Positions 21,138 to 33,070 of a stretch of 64,000 nucleotides of DNA are shown here, piece by piece (within the stretch, counting starts at the first letter, position 1; each line of letters begins with the position of its first letter). Location: contig NC_056004.1 of the NCBI RefSeq assembly GCF_018446385.1, forward strand, positions 26,604,492 through 26,668,491, given 5' to 3'. The translations under genes and the position numbers were made by a program. The stretch comes from Zingiber officinale (Eukaryota; Streptophyta; Magnoliopsida; Zingiberales; Zingiberaceae). The notes beneath the pieces are model-generated. The model ran no database searches and was not told the origin of the DNA. It saw only the letters and a list, made by a program, of their open reading frames with translations.

Positions 21138-22383
21138 AGGTTGTGTTCTGTTGTGGGGGCAAAAGAGAAGATGCGATGGACAAGTTGAGGAGATGCTTAC
21201 AGAATTAGTGAGAACTAGACATGCAATTTGATACACGATGGTCGGCAAATTGAAGAACGATTAAACCTGCCAGAGATATGGAGCGGGCATCCATTGCTGT
21301 CTGTTGAGAACATTTTGCTCTGTATTTGCTTTAGATTCTTTATTTGGAATAGTGAATCGAAAAGGCACTTCAACATTGCTTCAATAAATTATTCTGTGAT
21401 TCACGGAGGATGTCAATTGAATCATAGATGATCCTGTCTAAAAGTTAGGTTGGACAGAGGCTGCCCGAGTTGTCGCCGATGTTGACGTAAAGTCCTCGAA
21501 ACGCCTGGTTGATCTGGCCCCTACCAGAAAGGTTCTCACGAGCGGGTGACGAGGGGTGATGACAAGGATGTCGACGCGAGGGTTCTGCGCACACTCAGAC
21601 AAGCCGCTTCTACGTTAGAGACCAAGAATCAGGGAAAAAGTCCCCGGATCAGGCTCTCCGATACTCAAGTCAGGTACTTTTTCTCCAGAAGAACAGTGAA
21701 AGGACGAAAAGTAAAAGACGAGTGCCAAATGACGAGTGAGCGTACTTGCGTAGAGACAAAGCCTCCCTTTTTATATGATAGTGGATGCTTCTGGAGTTTG
21801 ACGGGTGTCAGGGAATGTCGGGTGTCAGGATTTGTCTGGCGGTGAATGACACGTGACATCTTTCTATATGTCTGAGGAGGAATCAGAAGACAACAAGCCA
21901 CGGACCGTTAGCATATTCCCTGACAGGTGGTGATTATTCTCTGACCGGTTGTTACGATTCTCTGGCTTGATTATCGTGTAGTGCTTCTCCGCTCTGGTTT
22001 GTTAACCTTAGACTGGGTCTTTGTACCTGTAAATCCTGACCTGTAGGCCCGTAAATCCTGACTTGTAGGCCCACACCTGCATTCACTGGCGCAATTCCCC
22101 GTTTGTATTTGTTGTCCCGCGAATCCAAATCTGTACGTCCCGCCTTGCATTTGTCATTCAGTCTATCTTGGTGAATCCATACTTGTGCCTATGACTCTCT
22201 GGCTTGATTGTCGTGTAGTGCTTGTTCGCCTCGATCTGCCAACCTTCGACTGGGTTCTTGTACCTGCAAATCCTGACCTGTATGTCTTCAGTCCATGTAT
22301 CCTGCTCTACGAATCTTGGTTTGTATATCCCGACATATACGTCTTGTCCATGTATCCTATTCTGTACATCCGTAAGTCCTGAC

Positions 22384-22850
22384 CTGTAATCCTTGGCTTG
22401 CATATTCCGACCTGTACGCTCTGGTCCGGCTATCCGGTTCCGCCAGTTCATAAATCCTACCTTATAATCCTTGGCTTGCATATTCCGACCTGTACGCTTT
22501 GGTCCGGCTATCCTGCTCCGCAAGTCTATAAATTTTGCCATGTAATCCTTGGCTGGCATATTCCGCCATGTACACTTTGGTCCGGCTATCCAGCTCCGCA
22601 AGTCTATAAATCTTGCCCTGTAATCCTTGGCTTGCATATTCTGACCGGTACGCTTTGGTCCGGCTATCCTATTCCACAAGTCTATAAATCCTGCCCTGTA
22701 ATCCTTGGCTAGCTTGTATATTCCGACCTGTACGCTTTGATCCGACTATCTTGTTCCGCAAGTCCATAAATCCTGACCTGTACTCTTCGGCTTGCATATT
22801 CTGACTTGTACGCTTTGGTCCGGCTATCTTATTCCGCAAGTCCATAAGTC
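22384..22850 (-). repeat. 81-bp tandem array in LTR U3, copy A (six units)
   Basis: Six units marked on the plus strand by GTACGCTTTGGTCCGG and CCGCAAGTCTATAAATCC. The period is a multiple of three, so on the minus strand a frame stays open at 22158-22679 and reads as a 27-residue repeat containing IAGPKRTGRNMQAKDY. I regard the frame as a by-product of the period and call no gene. Confidence 0.8.
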
Positions 22851-22974
22851 CTGACCTGTAGGTCTTACCTTACAAAAAAATGTGGAACCGCCACATCAAC
22901 GGCCTTGTAGGTCTTACCTTACAAGTTCCTACTTGACATGTAGGCCTATTTCCGGAAGGCCACTTATGCTCGAC

Positions 22975-23150
22975 CAGGACCATCCTATGACCTGGCCTTT
23001 TGAACCCCACATAGGCCGGACTTTTGACCTCCATGTAGGCCGGACTTTTGACCATCATGTAGGCTTGACTTCTGACCGTCACGTGAACTTGACTTTTGAT
23101 CGCCTCATGGGCTTGACTTCTGACCACCCTGTGAACTTGACTTCCGACCA
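22975..23150 (-). repeat. About 33-bp minisatellite in LTR
   Basis: Five to six degenerate units of the form GACTTTTGACCATCATGTAGGCC / GACTTCTGACCGTCACGTGAA on the plus strand. The second duplication copy repeats it at about 28490-28665. It keeps a frame open on the minus strand (22870-23151), which I do not consider a gene. Confidence 0.7.
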
Positions 23151-23192
23151 CATCCGCTATCCAATCTTACTATCATGCGCCGTATCAATAGA

Positions 23193-26100
23193 TAATTGTA
23201 AAGATGGCTTGTTTGGCAGCACTACAACAAAGGGAAGAGATATGTCCACTTTGGGGTTGATTTGGTCTCTGTTTTTAATGGACCAAAGGAATCCTATTTC
23301 GTTTCCAAATTGCTGGGATGCTCATGTATCCATGAAGCATCAAATTAACTATAGCGTGCGTGCATGTAACAATTCTAAGCAAATCTTTCTGCGTTTTAGT
23401 AAAGAAATTAATGTACTCGTTAATTGGTATCCTTGCTCGGGAAGCTTAAGGAAACAACCGCCACCCACGAATTTGATTCCTGTAACATCTATACATAACA
23501 AGCATCTCCAGTAATGGATTGATCACTGTCAGAAACTTGAAAGAGGAGGAAGATGGCCAGATTCAATTGGCATGAGGATGAAAGGAAGATGAAAAAGCAG
23601 CCACGGAGCCATTAGATGCACCTCCCAAAGAGGAATCGCAAGATTTGAATGATGTCATATTATATTCCGGCGGAATCCAATGCCTTGGCATGTAGAGCTA
23701 AGAATTAGGAGAAGAATCTTCTACAAAATATGTCGCCAAGCACATTTCATATTCACTTTTCTTTTCTGTTTCTATGAATTTTCGTGGTGATACGGCACCA
23801 ATTAACGTGATATCATATTGTTCTTTCCTAGAGGAAACATTAATGTGAAATGAACTTTCATACAATTCAATCGTGTTAATGCTCCTTAATAGTTGCACGA
23901 TGTAATTAATTTGGAATTTAACTTCAATCGTTAGATTGAGCCGAATCAATTTAAAGTAATTCTTTAAGGGTGAATTGTTGTAGTTTTTTTAGAATCTTTA
24001 TTCCTATGTTGTTAAAAAAATGAAATCCTATTCTATTCAACTTCACAAGATACATATTTTCAATGCATAAGAATGGTCCAAGTGAATTGGGTTATATAGC
24101 TTGCACTAGTTAAGAGGACCAGATAGATTACCTATGTATTTAATCGTAAATTTAAACTAGATATCATATTATTTTTCTTGAATGATGATAAATTTGGCCT
24201 GATTTTGGGAACTAAATTTGTAATTGAGTGAAAAAAGTAATCAAGAGACGTTCTTGGATCAACCTATATCATTAGTAGACCTGGAAGCAATGAATGCATG
24301 GGGAAAGAGATTTGTCATGAGATGGCTGTTTGTGTTTGTATTACCATTAGCTCAATTGTAGTTGTGATGTAATTTTATTGTCTTAGTCACCTTCCTTATC
24401 CAAGTCATTGTAGGATACGTAAGGGTGTAAGTTGCATGTGGGATGATGTTTGAGTGATTGGGCTCATTGTAGGAAAAATGATATTTGGAGAGTTTTGAAA
24501 ATCTATGGAGAGAAGTTTTGGTTAAACCTTTAAATGATAATTAATTTCTTTTAAACAAAACATGTGAGTGAAGATCTTACATTGAGAGAAATGGCTTGTA
24601 ACGCTTAATTTAGCTAAGATTCTAATTCAATGGAAACTAAATTCAAAGCACAACTTAAACATATTCAAGCATCAATCTCCAAAATATTTGTTTCTATTGG
24701 GATTCAATCTTTGATCTTTTTGTTTATTTTCTTAAGTGTTTTATCACCCTATCACATCTATAGGGACTTTTAGTTCTTTGTTTGGTGTTTTTCATTCCTT
24801 GGACATTTATTTACCTTGCACATGTTTATTTGTTTACGTACTGTTTATTTGTTTAGGTATTGCATATTTAATCATGTTGGTGATATAGAGGTGTCAAACG
24901 GGGCGAGCCGATATGTCAAAAACTCATGTGGACCGACCCATTGCCTAGTGGGTAGGAAAATTCTTAATCCAATCCAACCAAATGGATTGCAGGTTTGGAG
25001 CCCGTCTACTAGCCACCAAAAATAAATTAAAAATTTGAAAATTTTAAGTTTAGTTATAATAGATCAATTCATGAGCTCATTGTTCTAAACACATGACTCG
25101 ATCTAAGCTCGCCATGAGTCTGCCCGTCTGGACCCATAACCTGTGTGGGTGGGCTCGATTAGGTCCAATTTTTAAATAAATTGATAAAATTTTAATTCAA
25201 TTTATTTAAATTATTTAGTGGGATGGATGAATAATATTGGTATGTTTTTTTCTTGATAATGCATGTTTAGATTTTTTAATATTTAATGTTCTATATTTAT
25301 CATATCATAGGGGCAAGTTTCCTTAACCAGAAAAACCTATACAACAATTTTTATACTTATAGCATGAGGTTTGGTTTGTAATATCAGGTATATTATAAAT
25401 TAAAAATAGGAAATTCTACTGGGGCATGCCATACAAAAAATGTACGATCGAGACGTTAGATTATATCATCAAGCATGTGATGACTCAGGTTGTTGATATC
25501 TAATGAGATTATTATAATTTTATATTAGAAAACACTTAGGTCAAAAAGGGTATTTTTTATCATTGTTTTATTTGATTTATTGATGGTGAATTTTTTTCCT
25601 TATAGTCAAAAGTGATTATGTTCGAATTCCCCTCTTAATTCATCCCTAGTTTATATGAAATGAAGTAAATTATGAGATTAATTTATAATCGATCGTCAAA
25701 TGATTAGAGAATGAAAGAAATTTTTTTCTCTAAATTTTACGTCGTCACTTATTTTATTAGAGGATGATTACGTTCGATTACTAGAGTAAATTTTACGTCG
25801 TCAAATGATTAGAGGATGGGAGATTACGTTTGATTACCTTTCTTTAATCGACGGGCTATTCTGACATGATAAAATTATTTTTTTGATTATTTTTTAATTT
25901 TTTTTATTGAGCATGAGCAACGTATCATATATGAGTCAAATTTTATACAATTATAATGATGGCTAAACTTTTTGTAGTTGACATTTATACCTGGCATTTC
26001 ATGACTATAATCATCGTTACATGCATGTGTGATATATCAACATGATATATATCATTTAGGTGTCATGTTAGGTCGAACATGATATGACTCATCATGAGCC

Positions 26101-26283
26101 TTGCCAATTTTAAATGGGTCGAATTATTTATAAGAAAATTTTCAATTTTTTTTGTATTTTTGAAAAATAATTTAAAATTTTAAAACCAGTTCAAAAATAC
26201 TCACAGAATAGTTTGTTTATTCAAAATATATGATATTTTAATCATTTTATTTTTTTAATGTTAAAATTATTCCATCTCTTTGT
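23193..26283. other. Non-coding DNA of duplication copy A
   Basis: No gene that I can support. The short minus-strand frame at 23698-23949 (83 codons, duplicated at 29237-29488) has no recognisable motif. A GGTGTCAAACGGGGCGAGCC segment at about 24890 resembles old repeat DNA. The same description applies to copy B at 28708-31822. Confidence 0.5.
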
Positions 26284-26379
26284 CCCTGTTTAAGCCCCTT
26301 TAATTATATTTGTCCTACTAAACACGCGTGCTCTTTCTCCCTGTTTAAGTCCCTTTAATTATATTTGCCCTGCTAAACA
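26284..26379. repeat. 55-bp direct repeat at the duplication junction
   Basis: Two copies of CCCTGTTTAAG...CTAAACAC with a 55-bp period (starting at 26284 and 26339). The segmental duplication breakpoint falls within the last bases of the second unit. The pair recurs at the end of copy B (about 31823-31916). Confidence 0.75.
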
Positions 26380-26588
26380 CATGCTGCTCACTCTGCAGCC
26401 TGAAGGATTCGTCTTCCGCACTTGCAGGGACAAAGCTTGCTCTCGGCCTCCACGCAGCTCGCACAGATCGAAGCCTTCGCTGCCTGTGCGCCGTGGACTG
26501 TCTCACTCACTACCTGATTCCGGTGACGCTTCGTCTCAAATAATGAACACCAGCAGCGGATAATCCTGGCTGCTACCGTATCCGACAT
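26380..26588 (-). pseudogene. Truncated, frameshifted copy of transporter exon 1
   Basis: The duplicated 5' part of the AVT1-like gene: same ATG (26588), same Cys-rich N-terminus and same promoter with TATA box at 26662-26668. A 2-bp deletion (GTCTTCCGC at about 26409 against GTCTTCTCCGC in copy A) shifts the frame after CPCKCG, and the exon is cut off at 26380 before the first membrane segment. The promoter is intact, so a short transcript could still be made. No functional transporter is possible. Confidence 0.9.
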
Positions 26589-26959
26589 GATCCGAGTAGG
26601 ATTTTATTAATGAAGGAACTCGATCGTGGTGGTTAGAGAAAGTGAGAAGGATCTGTGGTGAATTTATAAGGTTGTGTTCTGTTGTGGGGGCAAAAGAGAA
26701 GATGCGATGGACAAGTTGAGGAGATGCTTACAGAATTAGTGAGAACTAGACATGCAATTTGATACACGATGGTCGGCAAATTGAAGAACGATTAAACCTG
26801 CCAGAGATATGGAGCGGGCATCCATTGCTGTCTGTTGAGAACATTTTGCTCTGTATTTGCTTTAGATTCTTTATTTGGAATAGTGAATCGAAAAGGCACT
26901 TCAACATTGCTTCAATAAATTATTCTGTGATTCACGGAGGATGTCAATTGAATCATAGA

Positions 26960-28702
26960 TGATCCTGTCTAAAAGTTAAGTTGGACAGAGGCTGCCCGAG
27001 TTGTCGCCGATGTTGACGGAAAGTCCTCGAAACGCCTGGTTGATCTGGCCCCTACCAGAAAGGTTCTCACGAGCGGGTGACGAGGGGTGATGACAAGGAT
27101 GTCGACGCGAGGGTTCTGCGCACACTCAGACAAGCCGCTTCTACGTTAGAGACCAAGAATCAGGGAAAAAGTCCCCGGATCAGGCTCTCCGATACTCAAG
27201 TCAGGTACTTTTTCTCCAGAAGAACAGTGAAAGGACGAAAAGTAAAAGACGAGTGCCAAATGACGAGTGAGCGTACTTGCGTAGAGACAAAGCCTCCCTT
27301 TTTATATGATAGTGGATGCTTCTGGAGTTTGACGGGTGTCAGGGAATGTCGGGTGTCAGGATTTGTCTGGCGGTGAATGACACGTGACATCTTTCTATAT
27401 GTCTGAGGAGGAATCAGAAGACAACAAGCCACGGACCGTTAGCATATTCCCTGACGGTGGTGATTATTCTCGACCGGTTGTTACGATTCTCTGGCTTGAT
27501 TATCGTGTAGTCTTCTCGCTCTGGTTTGTTAACCTTAGACTGGGTCTTTGTACCTGTAAATCCTGACCAGAGGCCCGTAAATCCGACTTGTAGGCCCACA
27601 CCGCATTCATGGCGCAATTCCCGTTTGTATTTGTTGTCCCGCGAATCCAAATCAGACGTCCCGCCTTGCATTTGTCATTCGGTCTATCTTGGTGAATCCA
27701 TACTTGTGCCTATGACTCTCTGGCTTGATTGTCGTGTAGTGCTTGTTCGCCTCGATCCGCCAACCTTCGATTGGGTTCTTGTACCGCAAATCCTGACTGT
27801 ATGTCTTCATCCATGTATCCTGCTCTACTTAATCTTGGTTTGTATATCCCGACATATACGTCTTGTCCATGTATCCTATTCTGTACATCCGTAAGTCCTG
27901 CCATGTAATCCTTGGCTGGCATATTCCGCCATGTACACTTTGGTCCGGCTATCCAGCTCCGCAAGTCTATAAATCCTGCCCTATAATCCTTGGCTGGCAT
28001 ATTTCGACCTGTACGCTTTGGCCCGGCTATTCTGTTCCGCAAGTCTATAAATCCTGCCCTATAATCCTTGATTGGCATATTCCGACCTATACGCTTTGGC
28101 CCGGCTATTCTGTTCCGCAAGTTCGTAAGTCCTGCCCTGTCATCCTTGGCTTGCATATCCCGACCTGTACGCTTTGATCCGGCTAACCTCCTCCGCAAGT
28201 CTATAAATTCTGCCCTGTAATCCTTGGCTGGCATATTTCGACCTGTACGCTTTGATCCGACTATCTTGTTCCGCAAGTCCATAAATCCTGACCTGTACTC
28301 TTCGGCTTGCATATTCTGACTTGTACGCTTTGGTCCGGCTATCTTATTCCGCAAGTCCATAAGTCCTGACCTGTAGGTCTTACCTTACAAAAAAATGTGG
28401 AACCGCCACATCAACGGCCTTGTAGGTCTTACCTTACAAGTTCCTACTTGACATGTAGGCCTATTTCCGGAAGGCCACTTATGCTCGACCAGGACCATCC
28501 TATGACCTGGCCTTTTGAACCCCACATAGGCCGGACTTTTGACCTCCATGTAGGCCGGACTTTTGACCATCATGTAGGCTTGACTTCTGACCGTCACGTG
28601 AACTTGACTTTTGATCGCCTCATGGGCTTGACTTCTGACCACCCTGTGAACTTGACTTCCGACCACATCCGCTATCCAATCTTACTATCATGCGCCGTAT
28701 CA
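26960..28702 (-). mobile_element. Solo LTR, probably Ty3/gypsy, copy B
   Basis: The duplicated version of 21429-23187 (1,743 bp), with the same ATAGA duplications at 26955-26959 and 28703-28707. It was carried along by the segmental duplication and is not an independent insertion. Its 81-bp array has a different order of units from copy A. A stretch at 27450-27830 has many small deletions relative to copy A. Confidence 0.85.
27893..28370 (-). repeat. 81-bp tandem array in LTR U3, copy B (six units)
   Basis: Same array in the second duplication copy. The last two units (GATCCGACTATCTTGTT and GGTCCGGCTATCTTATT types) match copy A, and the first resembles unit 3 of copy A. The middle units are different variants (GGCCCGGCTATTCTGTT, GGTTAGCC-type), so the array has been rearranged since the duplication. 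Confidence 0.8.
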
Positions 28703-31700
28703 ATAGATAATTGTAAAGATGGCTTGTTTGGCAGCACTGCAACAAAGGGAAGAGATATGTCCACTTTGGGGTTGATTTGGTCTCTGTTTTTAATGGACCA
28801 AAGGAATCCTATTTCGTTTCCAAATTGTTGGGATGCTCATGTATCCATGAAGCATCAAATTAACTACAGCGTGCGTGCATGCATGCATGCATGTAACAAT
28901 TCTAAGCAAATCTTTCTACGTTTTATTAAATAAATTAATGTACTCGTTAATTGGTATCCTTGCTTGGGAAGCTTAAGGAAATGGAGTCGTGGTCAACCGC
29001 CACCCACGAATTTGATTCCTGGAACATCTATACATAACAAGCATCTCCAGTAATGGATTGATCACTGTCAGAAACTTGAAAGAGGAGGAAGATGGCCAGA
29101 TTCAATTGGCATGAGGATGAAAGGAAGATGAATAAGCAGCCACGGAGCCATTAGATGCGCCTCCCAAAGAGGAATCGCAAGATTTGAATTATGTCATATT
29201 ATATTCCGGCGGAATCCAATGCCTTGGCATGTAGAGCTAAGAATTAGGAGAAGAATCTTCTACAAAATATGTCGCCAAGCACATTTCATATTCACTTTTC
29301 TTTTCTGTTTCTATGAATTTTCGTGGTGATACGGCACCAATTAACGTGATATCATATTGTTCTTTCCTAGAGGAAACATTAATGTGAAATGAACTTTCAT
29401 ACAATTCAATCGTGTTAATGCTCCTTAATAGTTGCACGATGTAATTAATTTGGAATTTAACTTCAATCGTTAGATTGAGCCGAATCAATTTAAAGTAATT
29501 CTTTAAGGGTGAATTGTTGTAGTTTTTTTAGAATCTTTATTCCTATGTTGTTAAAAAAATGAAATCCTATTCTATTCAACTTCACAAGATACATATTTTC
29601 AATGCATAAGAATGGTCCAAGTGAATTGGGTTATATAGCTTGCACTAGTTAAGAGGACCAGATAGATTACCTATGTATTTAATCGTAAATTTAAACTAGA
29701 TATCATATTATTTTTCTTGAATGATGATAAATTTGGCCTGATTTTGGGAACTAAATTTGTAATTGAGTGAAAAAAGTAATCAAGAGACGTTCTTGGATCA
29801 ACCTATATCATTAGTAGACCTGGAAGCAATGAATGCATGGGGAAAGAGATTTGTCATGAGATGGCTGTTTGTGTTTGTATTACCATTAGCTCAATTGTAG
29901 TTGTGATGTAATTTTATTGTCTTAGTCACCTTCCTTATCCAAGTCATTGTAGGATACGTAAGGGTGTAAGTTGCATGTGGGATGATGTTTGAGTGATTGG
30001 GCTCATTGTAGGAAAAATGATATTTGGAGAGTTTTGAAAATCTATGGAGAGAAGTTTTGGTTAAACCTTTAAATGATAATTAATTTCTTTTAAACAAAAC
30101 ATGTGAGTGAAGATCTTACATTGAGAGAAATGGCTTGTAACGCTTAATTTAGCTAAGATTCTAATTCAATGGAAACTAAATTCAAAGCACAACTTAAACA
30201 TATTCAAGCATCAATCTCCAAAATATTTGTTTCTATTGGGATTCAATCTTTGATCTTTTTGTTTATTTTCTTAAGTGTTTTATCACCCTATCACATCTAT
30301 AGGGACTTTTAGTTCTTTGTTTGGTGTTTTTCATTCCTTGGACATTTATTTACCTTGCACATGTTTATTTGTTTACGTACTGTTTATTTGTTTAGGTATT
30401 GCATATTTAATCATGTTGGTGATATAGAGGTGTCAAACGGGGCGAGCCGATATGTCAAAAACTCATGTGGACCGACCCATTGCCTAGTGGGTAGGAAAAT
30501 TCTTAATCCAATCCAACCAAATGGATTGCAGGTTTGGAGCCCGTCTACTAGCCACCAAAAATAAATTAAAAATTTGAAAATTTTAAGTTTAGTTATAATA
30601 GATCAATTCATGAGCTCATTGTTCTAAACACATGACTCGATCTAAGCTCGCCATGAGTCTGCCCGTCTGGACCCATAACCTGTGTGGGTGGGCTCGATTA
30701 GGTCCAATTTTTAAATAAATTGATAAAATTTTAATTCAATTTATTTAAATTATTTAGTGGGATGGATGAATAATATTGGTATGTTTTTTTCTTGATAATG
30801 CATGTTTAGATTTTTTAATATTTAATGTTCTATATTTATCATATCATAGGGGCAAGTTTCCTTAACCAGAAAAACCTATACAACAATTTTTATACTTATA
30901 GCATGAGGTTTGGTTTGTAATATCAGGTATATTATAAATTAAAAATAGGAAATTCTACTGGGGCATGCCATACAAAAATGTACGAGACGTTAGATTATAT
31001 CATCAAGCATGTGATGACTCAGGTTGTTGATATCTAATGAGATTATTATAATTTTATATTAGAAAACACTTAGGTCAAAAAGGGTATTTTTTTATCATTG
31101 TTTTATTTGATTTATTGATGGTGAATTTTTTTCCTTATAGTCAAAAGTGATTATGTTCGAATTCCCCTCTTAATTCATCCCTAGTTTATATGAAATGAAG
31201 TAAATTATGAGATTAATTTATAATCGATCGTCAAATGATTAGAGAATGAAAGAAATTTTTTTCTCTAAATTTTACGTCGTCACTTATTTTATTAGAGGAT
31301 GATTACGTTCGATTACTAGAGTAAATTTTACGTCGTCAAATGATTAGAGGATGGGAGATTACGTTTGATTACCTTTCTTTAATCGACGGGCTATTCTGAC
31401 ATGATAAAATTATTTTTTTGATTATTTTTTAATTTTTTTTATTGAGCATGAGCAACGTATCATATATGAGTCAAATTTTATACAATTATAATGATGGCTA
31501 AACTTTTTGTAGTTGACATTTATACCTGGCATTTCATGACTATAATCATCGTTACATGCATGTGTGATATATCAACATGATATATATCATTTAGGTGTCA
31601 TGTTAGGTCGAACATGATATGACTCATCATGAGCCTTGCCAATTTTAAATGGGTCGAATTATTTATAAGAAAATTTTCAATTTTTTTTGTATTTTTGAAA

Positions 31701-31916
31701 AATAATTTAAAATTTTAAAACCAGTTCAAAAATACTCACAGAATAGTTTGTTTATTCAAAATATATGATATTTTAATCATTTTATTTTTTTAATGTTAAA
31801 ATTATTCCATCTCTTTGTCCCTGTTTAAGCCCCTTTAATTATATTTGTCCTACTAAACACGCGTGCTCTTTCTCCCTGTTTAAGTCCCTTTAATTATATT
31901 TGCCCTGCTAAACACA

Positions 31917-33070
31917 CGTGCTAGGCTGGATCTCGCTTGGGATGCCTAGTCCAAACCCGATCGATCAGGTCAAGTCTGATGAATGATTAAACTCTTATAT
32001 GAATGACGTGTACCAGACTCTGATCTCACATTGATGTAATAATGGTTAAACATAATGTTTATAAGGTGATGTTGGATTCTTTCTTAAAAATTAAAATATG
32101 AATAAGAATCATAGTATTATGAAATAAAAATGAGTATAAGTATGAATATCACTCTTAAAAATAATATTTAGTTAATTGAATATTTTTTATTGAAATAATT
32201 TAAATTTTTTTATCCTTAAAAGAAAATAAGAGAAAAAATTAGATGTGAGAGAAAGTTGAATGTGAGAAAAATATAATAAGAGAGAAAGTGTGATGAGAGA
32301 GAAAATGTGATGGGAAAGAATAAAGAAAGGAAAAGTGTGATAAAAAAAATAAGGAAAGAGAGTGTGATGGGAGAGTGCATGATGAGAGAGAGAATGTGTG
32401 ATGAGAGATAATAAATAAAAAAAAGTGTGATGAGAGAAAAATGAAGAGAGAGTAAATATAATGAGAAAAAAATAAGGAGAGAGAGATTGGGGAGAGAGAA
32501 AGTGTAATGAGAAAAAATAAGGAAAGAAAGCATGATAGGAGAGAAAGCATGTGGTAAAAGGTAATTTGTTCGTCACAGCGCTCCCGCCAACCATTCCTAA
32601 GTTAACACGGAAGAGGTAAATCACCAGTGGCTACTAGCCATTAGTGGAATAAAGTGGCAAAGCATGGGGGAAGGCATGCTCAGACATGCCGAGTTTCAAT
32701 CTCAAAACCTCATATGACAACACCCCGTGCCTTAACTACTGTACCGCCTCAAGAGGACGTGATGGAAGAGAGAGCATGATGAGATGATGAGGAAAAAGAA
32801 AGTATGATGAGAGAGTGTGTGATGGAAGATAATGGAAAGAGATACAGTGTGATGGAAAAGAATGAAGAGAGAGAAAGTATGATAGGAGAGATTAAGCAGA
32901 GAGAAAGAAAGAAAGTTTAATGATAGAATGGGGAAAGTACGATGAGAGTAAATAAGAAAAGAGAAAGTGATATGAAAGAAAAATTTAACAAATATATTAA
33001 AAAATATTTTCGTCCCAAATTTAATTCTCATTCTCATTCCCATCAAAACCCAAGGGAGAAGTGGATTTCA
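31917..33070. mobile_element. Decayed MITE-like element with GA-rich core
   Basis: The core 32220-32560 and 32765-32990 consists of degenerate GAGAGAAAGTGTGATGA units, the complement of the TCTC-rich core of the MITE at 8057-9233. The right flank has CATTCTCATTCCCATC, which recalls that element's subterminal GGGAATGGGAATC. The outer ends are not clear; the boundaries are the region I examined, not termini. The purine-rich repeat leaves long minus-strand open frames that are not genes. Confidence 0.45.
32565..32757 (-). mobile_element. SINE inserted in the GA-rich element
   Basis: On the minus strand: CTTGAGGCGGTACAGTAGTTAAGGCACGGGG (box A region, 32755-32725), a degenerate box B (GAGATTGAAACTC), then ACTAATGGCTAGTAGCCACTGG, GTGATTTACCTCTTCCGTGTT and GGTTGGCGGGAGCGC. 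The tail matches the SINE at 14200-14504 (GGCTAGTAGCC, GTGATTTACCTCCTCCGTGTT, GGTTGGCGGG). The repetitive host sequence hides the duplication of the target. Confidence 0.65.

Larger units (their letters stand above)
21429..23187 (-). mobile_element. Solo LTR, probably Ty3/gypsy, copy A
   Basis: A 1,759-bp LTR read on the minus strand, beginning TGATACGGCGCATGATAG and ending TTAGACAGGATCA, flanked by exact 5-bp duplications ATAGA at 21424-21428 and 23188-23192. In the minus direction: a minisatellite of about 33 bp (23150-22980), an 81-bp tandem array (22850-22390), then the TATA box TATAAAAA (21775-21768) and a leader with CTGACTTGAGTATCGGAGAG. That phrase is of the type found in plant gypsy LTR leaders (compare GACTTGAGCGTCGAAGG at 48710). 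No internal domain remains. The family assignment rests on style, not on a polymerase. Confidence 0.85.
20847..26379. repeat. Tandem segmental duplication, copy A (about 5.5 kb)
   Basis: Direct repeat with 26380-31914. It starts inside transporter exon 1 at CATGCTGCTCAC and ends at CTAAACAC. The copies are nearly identical where I compared them, including non-coding DNA, apart from small indels, a CATG microsatellite difference (28877-28890) and a rearranged internal repeat array. The junction at 26379-26382 shares two bases (CA) with both parental ends, pointing to microhomology or end joining. It contains the transporter promoter, a solo LTR and about 3.2 kb of gene-less DNA. Confidence 0.95.
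26380..31914. repeat. Tandem segmental duplication, copy B (about 5.5 kb)
   Basis: Second copy of 20847-26379. It ends at CTAAACACA, just before CGTGCTAGGCTGG, which is the unduplicated sequence. Because the transporter exon lies beyond the left edge, this copy carries only the 5' part of exon 1 plus the upstream region. The near identity of neutral DNA indicates a recent event. Confidence 0.95.

Noticed and set aside
22158-22679. Minus-strand frame encoding a 27-residue repeat (and its counterpart at 27710-28360)
   Set aside because: The 81-bp period is a multiple of three, so an open frame is expected in one phase. It lies in LTR U3 upstream of the TATA box, with no conserved start.
23698-23949. 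83-codon minus-strand frame present in both duplication copies
   Set aside because: Its presence in both copies only reflects the recent duplication; no motif or gene context supports it.
32187-33046. Hydrophobic-looking minus-strand frames of about 100-145 codons
   Set aside because: Products of GA-rich low-complexity DNA read in the TCTC direction, partly through a SINE.
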